NCBI GenBank assembly: GCA_015296085.1
Contig: DVDT01000005.1
Span: 180,624-244,623 of the forward strand
Source of the DNA: Trichormus sp. M33_DOE_039
GTDB taxonomy: Bacteria > Cyanobacteriota > Cyanobacteriia > Cyanobacteriales > Nostocaceae
Length of the DNA stretch: 64,000 nt
Direction: 5' to 3'
Shown here: in pieces, positions 8,466 to 18,200 of the stretch
How the letters are laid out: each line of letters begins with the position of its first letter
How positions within the stretch are numbered: position 1 is the stretch's first letter
Notes under the pieces: model-generated
Databases searched by the model: none
What the model was told of the DNA's origin: nothing
What the model saw: only the letters and a program-made list of their open reading frames with translations
Translations under genes and position numbers: made by a program

Positions 8466-10207
8466 CTAATATCTCCACCAAGTTTACCTAAATTATCCTT
8501 TCGCCACTTAGCATCAGCTTTACGATTTGTCCTGATTTCCAAAACCCGAATGCCTGTATTTGGAAGTGGGTTTAACCTTTGCTGTAAATGATCCCAAGAA
8601 GTAATTAACTCGTGTTGTACACCATACGTAGCGCATAGTTGAGAAAAATCAATATCTTGGGGAGTGCCGAAAAACTCTTCAAATGGTGGGTCGAATTTGG
8701 CGATGGGTAACATTTCAAAAATCCCGCCGCCATTATTGTTAATTAAGACAATTGTTAGGTGTCCGATAAATTTATTTCTGATTAAAAACCCGTTGGTGTC
8801 GTGTAATAATGCTAAGTCTCCTGTGAGCATCACACTACTTTGATTCCGGTGGGCAATTCCTAAAGCGGTGGATAATGTGCCATCAATGCCATTTGCACCT
8901 CGGTTAAAATGCGATCGCACTCCTAAATTATTCGGTTGCCAAAAATACTCCACATCCCGCACCGGCATACTGTTGGCGATAAACAATGGCGTTCCTGGTG
9001 GTAGTATCTGAGACATTAACCAAGCGGCTTTACATTCTATTAAATCCTCCATTTTGGCGAAAGTTGCGCCCACATTAGATCGAACTTTGGTTTCAGCATC
9101 ACACCACAACCGCAAATACTCAGAAGCATTTGTGGAAAATTCGACTCCCTTGTCCAAAAGTTCCTCAATTGTTATTCTCAAATGCGTCGTTCTCCCATGC
9201 AGGGGGTCGAGGTTTTGGTGGCTGGGGTCAATTATCCAGCGTAGAGGTTGGTGGATGTCTAGCCAAGTACGCAGTTCTTTGCTGGTTGGCAGATCACCGA
9301 TTTGAATTACCATCTCAGGTTTTAGCTGTTCGGCTAGTTGCTGATTTCGCAAAATCAGATCATAGGTAGAAATCAGATAGGGGTTGAGATCAGCATAATT
9401 CCTAACTGGAGAAAGTCCTTCAGCTAGTACAGGCCAATTGAGACTATGGGAAAGTCGGGCGATCGCTCTACAATATTCCTGTGGTTGTTGTGGTTGGGCT
9501 ACTCCCGCGATGATAATTCCTCGTTCAGACTGGGGAATCGAGGATGGGGAATTAGGCATGGGGCATGGGGTAAAATTCGTGATACCAGCGAAGAATACTT
9601 CGGGGTGGAAGTTGGCTAGTAAATGACTTAAATCATGACCATCGGGAATAGGTGCTAAGGGGTCGCGAAAGGGAATGTTGAGATGTACTACCCCTGGTGT
9701 TGGGCTTTGGGTTCTCTCCCAGCTATAACTTAGTGTTTGTCGCAGATATGCTAACATTCCCATTTCTGGGGAGGGTAAAGCTAATTCTGTTTGCCAGTTG
9801 GGGTAACTACCGTAGAGTTTTACTTGATCTATTGTTTGTCCAGAGTGACATTCTCTCAATTCTGGCGGTCTATCGGTGGTTAATATCAGTAAGGGAACGC
9901 GGCTTTCTTTCGCTTCAATTACGGCTGGGTAAAAGTTCGCCCCTGCAGTTCCAGAGGTGCAAACAATCGCTACAGGACGACCGGTGGCTTTAGCGACTCC
10001 CAAGGCAAAAAAGGCGGCAGAACGTTCATCAAGAATGGAAATTGCTTCAATTTCGGGGGATTGTTGGGCAAAAGCGACTGCTAGGGGTGTGGAACGAGAA
10101 CCAGGACAAATAACTGCACAAGTTAATCCTAAACGCTTCAAAGTTTCCGTGAAGATATAAGCCCAAAATTGATTAATATTCTTATCGGCGAACCGCATCA
10201 CATCCAT
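8462..10207 (-). CDS. menD: 2-succinyl-5-enolpyruvyl-6-hydroxy-3-cyclohexene-1-carboxylate synthase
   Basis: A full-length thiamine-diphosphate enzyme of about 581 residues. MenD condenses isochorismate with 2-oxoglutarate in menaquinone synthesis, which in cyanobacteria serves phylloquinone for photosystem I. Diagnostic segments are the N-terminal CPGSRSTPLAVAF, DERSAAFFALGVAKATGRP with the ThDP-activating glutamate, VCTSGTAGANFYPAVIEA, and the C-terminal ThDP/Mg motif region GDLALLHDTNGFL...NNNGGGIFEMLP. The frame allows a TTG at 10216, but the ATG at 10207 is preferred. It is divergent from folB, with a ~175-bp intergenic region that probably holds both promoters. Confidence 0.95.
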   Translation of the reverse strand: MDVMRFADKNINQFWAYIFTETLKRLGLTCAVICPGSRSTPLAVAFAQQSPEIEAISILDERSAAFFALGVAKATGRPVAIVCTSGTAGANFYPAVIEAKESRVPLLILTTDRPPELRECHSGQTIDQVKLYGSYPNWQTELALPSPEMGMLAYLRQTLSYSWERTQSPTPGVVHLNIPFRDPLAPIPDGHDLSHLLANFHPEVFFAGITNFTPCPMPNSPSSIPQSERGIIIAGVAQPQQPQEYCRAIARLSHSLNWPVLAEGLSPVRNYADLNPYLISTYDLILRNQQLAEQLKPEMVIQIGDLPTSKELRTWLDIHQPLRWIIDPSHQNLDPLHGRTTHLRITIEELLDKGVEFSTNASEYLRLWCDAETKVRSNVGATFAKMEDLIECKAAWLMSQILPPGTPLFIANSMPVRDVEYFWQPNNLGVRSHFNRGANGIDGTLSTALGIAHRNQSSVMLTGDLALLHDTNGFLIRNKFIGHLTIVLINNNGGGIFEMLPIAKFDPPFEEFFGTPQDIDFSQLCATYGVQHELITSWDHLQQRLNPLPNTGIRVLEIRTNRKADAKWRKDNLGKLGGDIS

Positions 10208-10382
10208 AGCAGTCAATAAATTTGAGATTTTGGACAGCGAAATTCAATTTATCAGTTATCTGCCACCAGTTTCATCGCTGGGCAAAACAATAAATCATTG
10301 AGTATCTAGTGTTGATGCTATGTAACACGACACTATACGCTTGATTACTGTTGACTGATGAAAAATTCTGACTCACGTTTTT

Positions 10383-10745
10383 ATGGACTGTATTCACTTA
10401 ACGGAAATTCGCTGCTATGGTTACACAGGGTATCTACCAGAAGAACAAGTGCTAGGACAATGGTTTGAGGTGGATGTCAAGTTATGGTTGGATTTAGCGC
10501 AAGCTGCTAAAACTGACGCGATCGCCGATACTCTAGATTATCGCAGTGTTATCAGCTTGATTCAGCATCGAGTGAAAACTTCTAAATTTGCTTTAATCGA
10601 AAGGTTAGCAGGTGCGATCGCTGACTCTATCATTCAAGAGTGCCATCAAATCACACAAGTTCAAGTTATTGTCACCAAACCTGCTGCACCCATTCCAGAT
10701 TTTGGCGGCAAAATTAGCATTGAACTAACTAGAAAGAGGGAATAA
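10383..10745 (+). CDS. folB: Dihydroneopterin aldolase
   Basis: 120 residues, the normal FolB length. FolB cleaves 7,8-dihydroneopterin to 6-hydroxymethyl-dihydropterin and glycolaldehyde in folate synthesis. Motifs are GYTGYLPEEQVLGQWFEVDV (substrate pocket with the conserved Glu), DTLDYRSV, LIERLAGAIAD, and the C-terminal VTKPAAPIPDFGGKISIEL with the catalytic lysine. It starts with ATG at 10383 and appears monocistronic. Confidence 0.93.
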   Translation: MDCIHLTEIRCYGYTGYLPEEQVLGQWFEVDVKLWLDLAQAAKTDAIADTLDYRSVISLIQHRVKTSKFALIERLAGAIADSIIQECHQITQVQVIVTKPAAPIPDFGGKISIELTRKRE

Positions 10746-11329
10746 GGTACTTCCAACTAAAAAAATATACAATCGCTTTGGTCAGCAGGGGAGGCAGGGG
10801 GAGCAGGGGAGGAAGAATACAATGATCATCTTTGCTCTGACCCATTGAATAATTTATTTTCTGGAAGTCCCTAAGGAACGGTGAAAGCAGGGGTAGCAAT
10901 AAAACAGAAGCAATACCCAATGACCAATTACTACAAACTCCTCTTACAAGAAGATGGAGTTTTTTATTTTGTTGTGCAATATACAGATTTTTAGTATTAA
11001 TAATTGCCGCTTATACCAACATTTTTTAATTGTCAATAACTCGCTTATTTAAATTAGGAACAAAAATCCTTACCATAGAAGAATTTGATAATTTTATACA
11101 ATAAAACATGGCGATTTTGAATACAAAAAGATACTCTTGACAGATTAACTTTTACTTGTTTTCCTTAATTCTGTGAGCATGAATCATTCCATCATTTCCA
11201 TAAAGATTCCATAGTTTAGTCAAGCAATAACACCGATATTTTTGGGATTGACTATCATAGAATTATTCAGTTTCAGATAAAGTTGAAGCAACAACAATAT
11301 CTGAGCCTTAGCAGATAGACTATTTTAAT
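10746..11329. other. Intergenic region with GGGGAGCAGGGGAGG repeats
   Basis: At about 10785-10813 there are copies of a G-rich repeat (CAGGGGAGGCAGGGGGAGCAGGGGAGG), the same family as at 61727-61782. The remainder is AT-rich and presumably carries the promoter of the 11330 gene. No gene is seen. Confidence 0.6.
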
Positions 11330-12628
11330 ATGCAAACCCGCAAAATTCTAGTTGTTGAGGATGAAAAACTCCTAGCTCTCAATATTAAAAATAGTTTACA
11401 TAAGCTGGGATATCATGTCCTAGAGATTACAGATTCGGCTGAAAAAGCAATCGAAAATGTAGCAGATCATTACCCTAATTTAGTATTATTTGATATTTGT
11501 TTGTGCAAAGAAATTAATGGTACGAACGTAATAGATATTATTCAAAATAATTTGAATGTACCAGTGTTGTGTATAACTGAGTATTCGGAATATATAAGAT
11601 TACATCAACAACAACTCAGTAAGCCTTTCGGTTATATTCTCAAGCCTATCAGAGAAACAGATTTACATTTTTCTGTAGAATTAGCTTTAGAGCAATATCA
11701 AAGCTACAGAAAACTATACTTAGAAAAACAAAGAATAGAGGCAATTATTAACAGCATAGGTTGTGGAGTAGTTGTCACATTTACTGATGGCTGCATTCAA
11801 ATGATGAATCCAATGGCGGAAAGATTAACTGGTTGGCGACAAACCGAAGCTATTGGTAAGGATTTTACAGAGGTTGTGAGTTTAGTTGATAAAGATATGG
11901 ATGAATTAATTGGTAATTTAGCAAAAGAAGCGATGCAAAGTGGTGAAGTAGTCAATTTACCAGAAAACTGTACACTGATTTCTAAGGATGGAACAGAAAT
12001 ACCAATTGCGGATAACATTGCACCTATTCGTGATAGTAATGGCAGTATTAGTGGTGCGGTGTTAGTTTTTCAAGATATTACTCACCGTAAGCTAACGGAA
12101 ATTCAATTACTCCGTAACGCTTTTTATGATGGACTGACAGGATTACCTAATCGAATTTTATTTTTAGATCGTCTTCAACAAGCAGTTGAACGTAGTAAAC
12201 GCCGCAGCGATTATCGGTTTGCAGTTTTATTTTTAGATTTAGATGGCTTTAAGGGCATAAACGATCGCTTTGGTCACAGTATGGGCGATGATTTTTTAGT
12301 AGCGATCGCCAGACGTTTAGAATCGTGCATACGTAGTGGCGATACTGTTAGCAGATTTGGTGGTGATGAGTTTGCTGTATTGTTAGAAGAAATTAAAGAC
12401 ATCAATGATGTGATTAACGTCGCTAAACGCATTCAAGACACCCTTGGTTTACCACTAAATCTAAACGGACATCAAATATATACTACAGCTAGCATCGGCA
12501 TTACTTTAAATCATAGTCATACTAATGAGCCAGAAAGTATACTCAGGGCTGCTGATAGTGCTATGTATAGGGCTAAACAACAAGGAAAAGCCCGTTATGA
12601 TGTATTTAATGAAGCTGCTAATTGCTAG
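11330..12628 (+). CDS. Response regulator with PAS and GGDEF domains (diguanylate cyclase)
   Basis: 432 residues. An N-terminal receiver domain (about 5-120) has phosphoacceptor Asp55 in LVLFDICL, acidic residues EDE near the start, and the conserved Lys in GYILKPI. A PAS domain (about 138-255) follows, then a complete GGDEF domain (about 262-425). The active-site signature RFGGDEF is intact (GGDEF at 344-348), and an RSGD inhibitory I-site (RxxD) sits five residues before it. Cyclic-di-GMP synthesis with product inhibition is therefore expected. The receiver has ITEYS where many regulators have LTA, a mild deviation at the switch threonine. No cognate kinase is adjacent. Confidence 0.9.
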   Translation: MQTRKILVVEDEKLLALNIKNSLHKLGYHVLEITDSAEKAIENVADHYPNLVLFDICLCKEINGTNVIDIIQNNLNVPVLCITEYSEYIRLHQQQLSKPFGYILKPIRETDLHFSVELALEQYQSYRKLYLEKQRIEAIINSIGCGVVVTFTDGCIQMMNPMAERLTGWRQTEAIGKDFTEVVSLVDKDMDELIGNLAKEAMQSGEVVNLPENCTLISKDGTEIPIADNIAPIRDSNGSISGAVLVFQDITHRKLTEIQLLRNAFYDGLTGLPNRILFLDRLQQAVERSKRRSDYRFAVLFLDLDGFKGINDRFGHSMGDDFLVAIARRLESCIRSGDTVSRFGGDEFAVLLEEIKDINDVINVAKRIQDTLGLPLNLNGHQIYTTASIGITLNHSHTNEPESILRAADSAMYRAKQQGKARYDVFNEAANC

Positions 12629-12860
12629 TAAGTTTTAAGTTAAAAAATACACTATCTTTTAAGTTTACAGTCGGTGCATTTACAAAAATAATTTCAGTCT
12701 AGAGATAAATTAAAAATATTAAATTTCTATAAACAATAATTATACTTATTACATTATATTTAGGATCAATTTTTTCTATTCAAACATAATTGCCATAACG
12801 ATAATCTCTGTAGAGACATTAAATTTTCTCTTGCCTCCTACTCCCTACTTTCACCGAATT

Positions 12861-13424
12861 ATGGTACAAAAAACAGAAAAACAAAAAATGTTAGCAGGCG
12901 AATTATACTTAGCAGATGATCCAGAATTAGTAGCTGATCAAAAGCGGGCTAGTCGCCTTTTAGGAATGTATAACGCCACAACGGTAGAACAATTAGAACA
13001 ACGCCAGCAAATTTTACAAGAATTGTTTTTTCAGGTAGGAGAAAAACTCACCATAGTACCACCATTACATTGTGACTACGGCAGTAATATTTCCATAGGC
13101 AATGGCACTTATATGAACTATGGTTGTGTAATTTTAGACTGTAATCAAGTTGAGATTGGAGAAAATGTTTTATTCGCTCCCTATGTCCAGATTTATGCTG
13201 CTTACCATCCTACAGAACCAGAAATACGTCTCACAGGAAGAGAGTTAGCCGCCCCCATTAAAATTGGTAACAATGTCTGGATTGGTGGCGGTGCAATTAT
13301 TTGTCCCGGAGTCACCATTGGCGATAATACTACTATTGGTGCAGGAAGCGTAGTTGTGAAAGATATTCCTGCAAATGTAGTTGCAGTTGGCAATCCCTGC
13401 CGAATAATTCGCTATTTATCGTAA
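12861..13424 (+). CDS. Sugar O-acetyltransferase, maltose/galactoside acetyltransferase family
   Basis: 187 residues from ATG 12861. The N-terminal Mac domain (KMLAGELYLADDPELVADQK) is followed by left-handed parallel beta-helix hexapeptide repeats (ISIGNGTYMNYGCVILD, IKIGNNVWIGGGAIICPGVTIGDNTTIGAGSVV) and the C-terminal NPCRIIR cap. The catalytic His is in AAYHPTEPEIR. This family (Maa/LacA/NodL) moves acetyl from acetyl-CoA to sugar hydroxyls; the substrate is not predictable. The frame extends upstream to a TTG at 12831, but that segment lies in a repeat-like ctcctactccctact stretch and is unlikely to be translated. Confidence 0.9.
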   Translation: MVQKTEKQKMLAGELYLADDPELVADQKRASRLLGMYNATTVEQLEQRQQILQELFFQVGEKLTIVPPLHCDYGSNISIGNGTYMNYGCVILDCNQVEIGENVLFAPYVQIYAAYHPTEPEIRLTGRELAAPIKIGNNVWIGGGAIICPGVTIGDNTTIGAGSVVVKDIPANVVAVGNPCRIIRYLS

Positions 13425-13431
13425 ATTTTAA

Positions 13432-13812
13432 TTAGAACTTATAACCTCTAGCTAGCCAATACATCCAATCAGCGATCGCTTCTTGGGTATCTTCATCTAC
13501 ATCAATTGGTTCTATTTCTGACAATTTAGCTGAATGGACATCATCTTCCTTGCCTCCTATATAAGCAACTTCTACGTACATATCTTTTAAACAATCATCC
13601 TCTGGGGCCATTCCCAAGACTTCTACTGGTTTCTCCTCAATGGTAGAAGTTTTGCGTGACTTTTTCTTCCACTTACCCATAAAGGGAAACTCTAAAGTAT
13701 CGTCTAAGTAATAATACCAACCCATTGCCCGGTCTTCTTTATCATCTGCATCGACGATAATCTCTTGTTCAATGCGTTCTTCTCTACTTTCGTCACGTTC
13801 TACAGTAGCCAT
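13432..13812 (-). CDS. ccbP: CcbP-like calcium-binding protein
   Basis: 126 residues from ATG 13812; the frame runs 17 codons further upstream without support. It is strongly acidic (ERDESREERIEQEIIVDADD, PIDVDEDTQEAIADW) with the aromatic segment AMGWYYYLDDTLEFPF. This matches the CcbP family of heterocyst-forming cyanobacteria. In Anabaena PCC 7120, CcbP buffers free Ca2+ and is removed during heterocyst differentiation, partly by HetR-dependent proteolysis. A basic patch (KWKKKSRK) lies mid-protein. Assignment is by remembered family pattern; the symbol is given with moderate certainty. Confidence 0.8.
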   Translation of the reverse strand: MATVERDESREERIEQEIIVDADDKEDRAMGWYYYLDDTLEFPFMGKWKKKSRKTSTIEEKPVEVLGMAPEDDCLKDMYVEVAYIGGKEDDVHSAKLSEIEPIDVDEDTQEAIADWMYWLARGYKF

Positions 13813-14045
13813 AAAAACTCTACCTGTGGTTATACAGTTTGATATGGTAAATCCTTTAAGCAATATCTGTCGATAACCAAAGTAATAACAATTTTTGATT
13901 TTAAATCACAATCCTTGATGAAGTGTCTATGCCAACCAAAAGCCTCAAGGGGTCGCCCATCATACCAGAGGTTGATGGGTGGGGAATTGAAGCAAACATT
14001 CTATAACGCTTCATGCAGTACAACCACTGCTCCCAAACGTTCTGA

Positions 14046-14198
14046 GGCATTGAGAATTTCTCGTAAATCTACTTCTACAGGATGCCCGAATCCTTTAGGC
14101 GTAGGTAGAAGCGGCTTGAGAATTAACCATTCGGCATCGCTTAAATCACTTGGGTAGGGTTTGCGGAGCGGATTTTCAATCGTGGGTAGACGGCTCAT
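14046..14198 (-). pseudogene. 5' fragment of an IS5-like transposase gene
   Basis: From ATG 14198 the translation reads MSRLPTIENPLRKPYPSDLS, then DAEWLILKPLLPTPKG and VDLREILNA. This is the characteristic N-terminus (DUF4096-like) of IS5/IS4-type transposases. Homology stops near 14046, where an unrelated frame begins and soon terminates. The catalytic DDE domain is missing, so this is a remnant. No terminal inverted repeats were recognised. Confidence 0.75.
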
Positions 14199-14265
14199 CG
14201 ACAACTACATAAATGCCATTGATTTAGCCTATTGTCTGAGTAAAGCAAGGCTTTGTTCTCTTTAG

Positions 14266-14457
14266 ATTTTCTTTACGAATCAGCTCTTAATTGTTGCCAA
14301 TCTCCCCCGAAAAAAATCGCTCTCCTACATCAGCTATAACAACAGCGAATTTGTAACCCAACCTTGGGTAGTTATGGTGAACGGCGTTGAGATTTTCCGC
14401 TACACCACCAGGAATGCAGTTTCAGAAGTCACTCTGAGCAAGCTCAACTATTTTAAC
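14266..14457 (+). pseudogene. Start-less relic of a small conserved cyanobacterial gene
   Basis: After a TAG at 14263, one frame reads through RKKSLSYISYNNSEFV, TQPWVVMVNGVEIFRYTT and further, with good protein-like composition but no usable start codon. It then runs antisense into the end of the PEP-CTERM gene and stops at 14502. The WVVMVNGVEIFR segment resembles a short protein family I remember from cyanobacterial genomes and plasmids, of unknown function. Together with the transposase fragment next to it, this suggests insertion- or deletion-driven decay. Confidence 0.45.
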
Positions 14458-15164
14458 TTAGCTTTTTTTTGCTGTGGAGAAAATCTCATTTTAGCCGCAT
14501 AACCAAACCCCATACCCATCAAAATCCCTAACATTGTTGTAGGTTCGGGAACAGGAGTGAGTTTGACATTATCCACAAGTAAGGCTGAATTAACTGTGGT
14601 ATCGCCCACATCAACCACACCAAATCCTAAAGTATAAGTTCCGGCTGTAGTGAAGTTATAACTATAAGATTGATACCCAGTTTGTTGAGCTAAATCAGAA
14701 AAAGATAAGATAGTTGCATCATAAGTGTTAGCAAGTTGATTGACATTACTCAGACTAAAGAAAGCAAAATCATTGTAATTTTGATCTCCCGAATCATCAT
14801 CTGTGAGAAAATTCCAGGAAAAAGTCAGAACATCTCCAGCATTGACGGTAATGGTTTGCTTGATAGCAGAACCTTCCACTGCTCCTAAGCTTGTTAAGTC
14901 ACCTGAAGATAGTTCTAAGAATTCTTCTAAAGCACTACTATTAATTCCTGTTTCATCCTGGAGTGTTTCCAGAACAGCTTGGTAATTTATATCAGCAGGT
15001 TCTACACCAAAACTGCTATCTTCAACTGTTGTTTGCCCTGTGGTTGTCCACCAATTAAAACCATCTTCAAAACTGCCATTAATTACTATTGCCTGCACTT
15101 TTTCTTGATTAGTAATCAGAAAAACGGTGGCGATCCCCAGTGCTAAACTTGACCATTTCAGCAT
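14448..15164 (-). CDS. PEP-CTERM sorting-domain protein
   Basis: 238 residues. The signal peptide is MLKWSSLALGIATVFLITNQ with cleavage near VQA. A beta-rich extracellular domain (NGSFEDGFNWWTTTG..., a jelly-roll/choice-of-anchor pattern) follows. It ends in the PEP-CTERM signal VPEPTTMLGILMGMGFGYAA plus a basic tail, which an exosortase is expected to process. It lies 53 nt downstream of the giant secreted-protein gene on the same strand and may be co-transcribed. No exosortase gene is in the window. Confidence 0.88.
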   Translation of the reverse strand: MLKWSSLALGIATVFLITNQEKVQAIVINGSFEDGFNWWTTTGQTTVEDSSFGVEPADINYQAVLETLQDETGINSSALEEFLELSSGDLTSLGAVEGSAIKQTITVNAGDVLTFSWNFLTDDDSGDQNYNDFAFFSLSNVNQLANTYDATILSFSDLAQQTGYQSYSYNFTTAGTYTLGFGVVDVGDTTVNSALLVDNVKLTPVPEPTTMLGILMGMGFGYAAKMRFSPQQKKAKLK

Positions 15165-15217
15165 ATATCTCTTGTTCCTTTTTTGGTAATTTTACAGTTA
15201 TCAAAACCCAGAAATTA

Positions 15218-18200
15218 TCAAGATTGCACTAAGAAATCATTGGCTTCTAAAGTGGCATTGAGATTAGCAAATATTCCTCCATTACCCAATCCAGCAGTTA
15301 CTCCATTTTGGTTATATAGCAAGTTTTGTGTTGTTTGATTGTAGATAATCTTGGCATTGCTAATACCAGCAGTAGTAATTTCATCTGCAAAGGCGACATT
15401 AATTATGGCAAATTCACTAGCTAGTAAGCTGCTATTAACTGCACTTGTTAATGCGGTGAATGATGCTTTACTCAAGGCAATTTTATCTGTACCTTTGCTG
15501 AAGTCAGTGATGGCATCCACTCCAAAAGCACTATTAGTAAATGTTGATCCGCTGCCAAAGAGGAATGTATCTGCACCTTCTCCTCCAGTCAGGCTATCAT
15601 TGCCTGCACCACCAACTAAGGTATCATTGCCGTCACCACCAATCAGGGTATCATTGCCTGCTAAACCTTTGAGGATGTTGTTACCACTATTACCTGTGAT
15701 GGTGTTATCTAACTCGTTGCCAGTACCGTTAATGTTGGCTGTGCCAGTTAAAATTAAATGTTCGACGTTGGCGGTAAGAGTATGGCTGGCTGCAGATTTG
15801 ACTGTATCTATGCCTTGTCCTGCTAATTCTACTACTACGTCACGGCTGCTATCTACTACGTAGGTGTCGTTACCATCAGCACCGATTAGGCGATCGCTTC
15901 CTGCACCACCATCAATTACATCATCACCACCTGTACCGTTGACGGTTTCATTACCAGATGTGCCGTTGATGAGGTTGAGGACGTTGAGAGTGAAGGTATC
16001 GCTGACGCTGGCTGCTGCTGTATCAGTGACGGTGACGGTGATATTGTATCTGCCAGATGCCGTATCTGTTGGTGTGCCGCTAAATGTGCGGGTTGTGGCA
16101 TCGAAGGTGAGCCAATTTGGTAAATTTCCACCATTTTCTAAGCTGACGGTGTAGTTGAGGATATCTCCTGCATCTATGTCAACAAAGGTGGTTTCTGGGA
16201 TGGTGAAGCTGAAGTTTGTATTTTCAGTGGCAGTTTGGTCAGCGATCGCAACAGCCAAAGTGGGGGCATTGTTAGTATTAGTGCTGGCAACTGTCAGGAT
16301 GAAGATATCACTGATGCTGTCCTCAGAATTATCGGTGGCAGTAACTTTGATGTTCAGCGTACCGACATCGGTATCCGCAGGTGTACCGCTAAATGTGCGG
16401 GTTGCTGCATTGAAGGTGAGCCAAGTTGGTAACTCATTGCCATTTTCTAAGGTAGCAAAGTAGGTGAGGATATCGCCTGCATCAATGTCAGTAAAGGTGT
16501 TGGCGGGGAATGTGAAGTTGAAGAGAGTGTCTTTGATAGCTGTTTGATCGGCAAGTACATTCTCTAAAACTGGGGCATCATTAATTGAGTTGACAGTGAC
16601 TTGGAATGTCTGATCAACAAACTGACTGCCTGCTGTGCCACTTAGGGTAATTTCTGCTGTGCCAAATTGGTTTTGTTGATAATCCAGGATGAGTTGATTA
16701 TCTATGATCGTGGCAGTGACTAAACCTGTGTTGCTGTTGGCGAAGATGGATTTAGCGATCGCATCGCCGTCTGCATCACTGAAGACGTTGGTTAAGTCAA
16801 TTACTGTGTTGTCTGCATCTTCATCAACAGTCAGATCAGCGATCGCACTCTTAATCACTGGTGCATCATTAACTGAGTTAACAACAATATTGAAGATATT
16901 ATCCACAAATTGACCGTTAGAGGTTCCTCGTAGAACAATTGTAGAGATCCCAAATTGATTGGGTTGATAATCTAAAATTAGTTGATTATCGACAATAGTT
17001 GCTGTTACTAAATCTGCATTACTATTACTGAAAATCGATTTAGTAATTAAGTTGTTATTATTATCAATATCAGTAAAGACATTACTAATATCAATTACCG
17101 TATTGTCGGCATCTTCATTAACTTCAATGAGGGGAGTAATGGGGTTAAGAACAGTGGGGGCATCATCTACAGGGTTAACGACTACATTGAAGATATTATC
17201 CACAAATTGACCGTTAGAAGTTCCTCGTAAGACAATTGTAGAGATCCCAAATTGATTGGGTTGATAGTCTAAAGTTAGTTGATTATCGACAATACTTGCG
17301 ATTACTAAACCGACATTGCTATTACTGAAAATCGATTTAGTAATTAACTCATCAGCATCATCAATATCGCTGAAGACATTACTAATATCAATTACCGTAT
17401 TGTCGGCATCTTCATTAACTTCAATGAGGGGAGTAATGGGGTTAAGAACACTGGGGACATCATCAACCGGGTTAACGGTGACAGTGAAAATATCATCAAT
17501 GAATTGTCCGTTAGCTGTACCTCGGATGGTGATTTCTGCTGTACCTGATTGATTGGCTTGATAATCCAGGGTGAGTTGATTATTGACGATTGTGGCAGTA
17601 ACTAAGCCTGTGTTGCTATTGGCAAAGATGGATTTAGCGATCGCATCTCCATCTACATCGCGGAAGACGTTGGTTAAGTCAATTACTGTATTGTCTGCAT
17701 CTTCATCAATGGTGATGTCAGCGATCGCATTCTGCACTACTGGTGCATCATCAACTGGGTTAACGGTGACAGTGAAGATATCATCAATGAATTTTCCGTT
17801 AGCTGTGCCTCGGATGGTGATTTCTGCTGTGCCTGATTGATTGGCTTGGTAATCTAGGGTGAGTTGATTATCGACAATCGTGGCAGTGACTAAACCTGCG
17901 TTACTGTTGGCAAATATGGATGTAGCGATCGCATCTCCATCTACATCACTGAAGACGTTGGTTACGTCAATTACTGTATTGTCTGCATCTTCATTAACTG
18001 TGACATCGACAATGGGGGCAGTGACTGTGGGAGGCTGATCGTCGGCAATCTGTTGATTACCAAAATCAATATCGGTAACACTTTGTCCCGAACTTAGGGC
18101 AACGGTATGAACGAAACTCAGGGAACTTGTGGCTGTACCAGAACCGTTATTTTGATTATTGTTGGGGTCAACGGGATCTGGATTAGGGGTGCTAGTGCTG

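Noticed and set aside
10729..10920. 63-codon minus-strand ORF after folB
   Set aside because: It consists largely of translated G-rich intergenic repeat (PLLPLPPLL).
15351..16463. Several long plus-strand ORFs opposite the RTX and cadherin-like repeats
   Set aside because: They are shadows produced by the repetitive composition of the minus-strand gene.
16570..18010. Regular ~290-bp repeats suggestive of a repeat array such as CRISPR or satellite DNA
   Set aside because: They are in frame and encode cadherin-like protein repeats; unit length is far too large for CRISPR and there are no short spacers.
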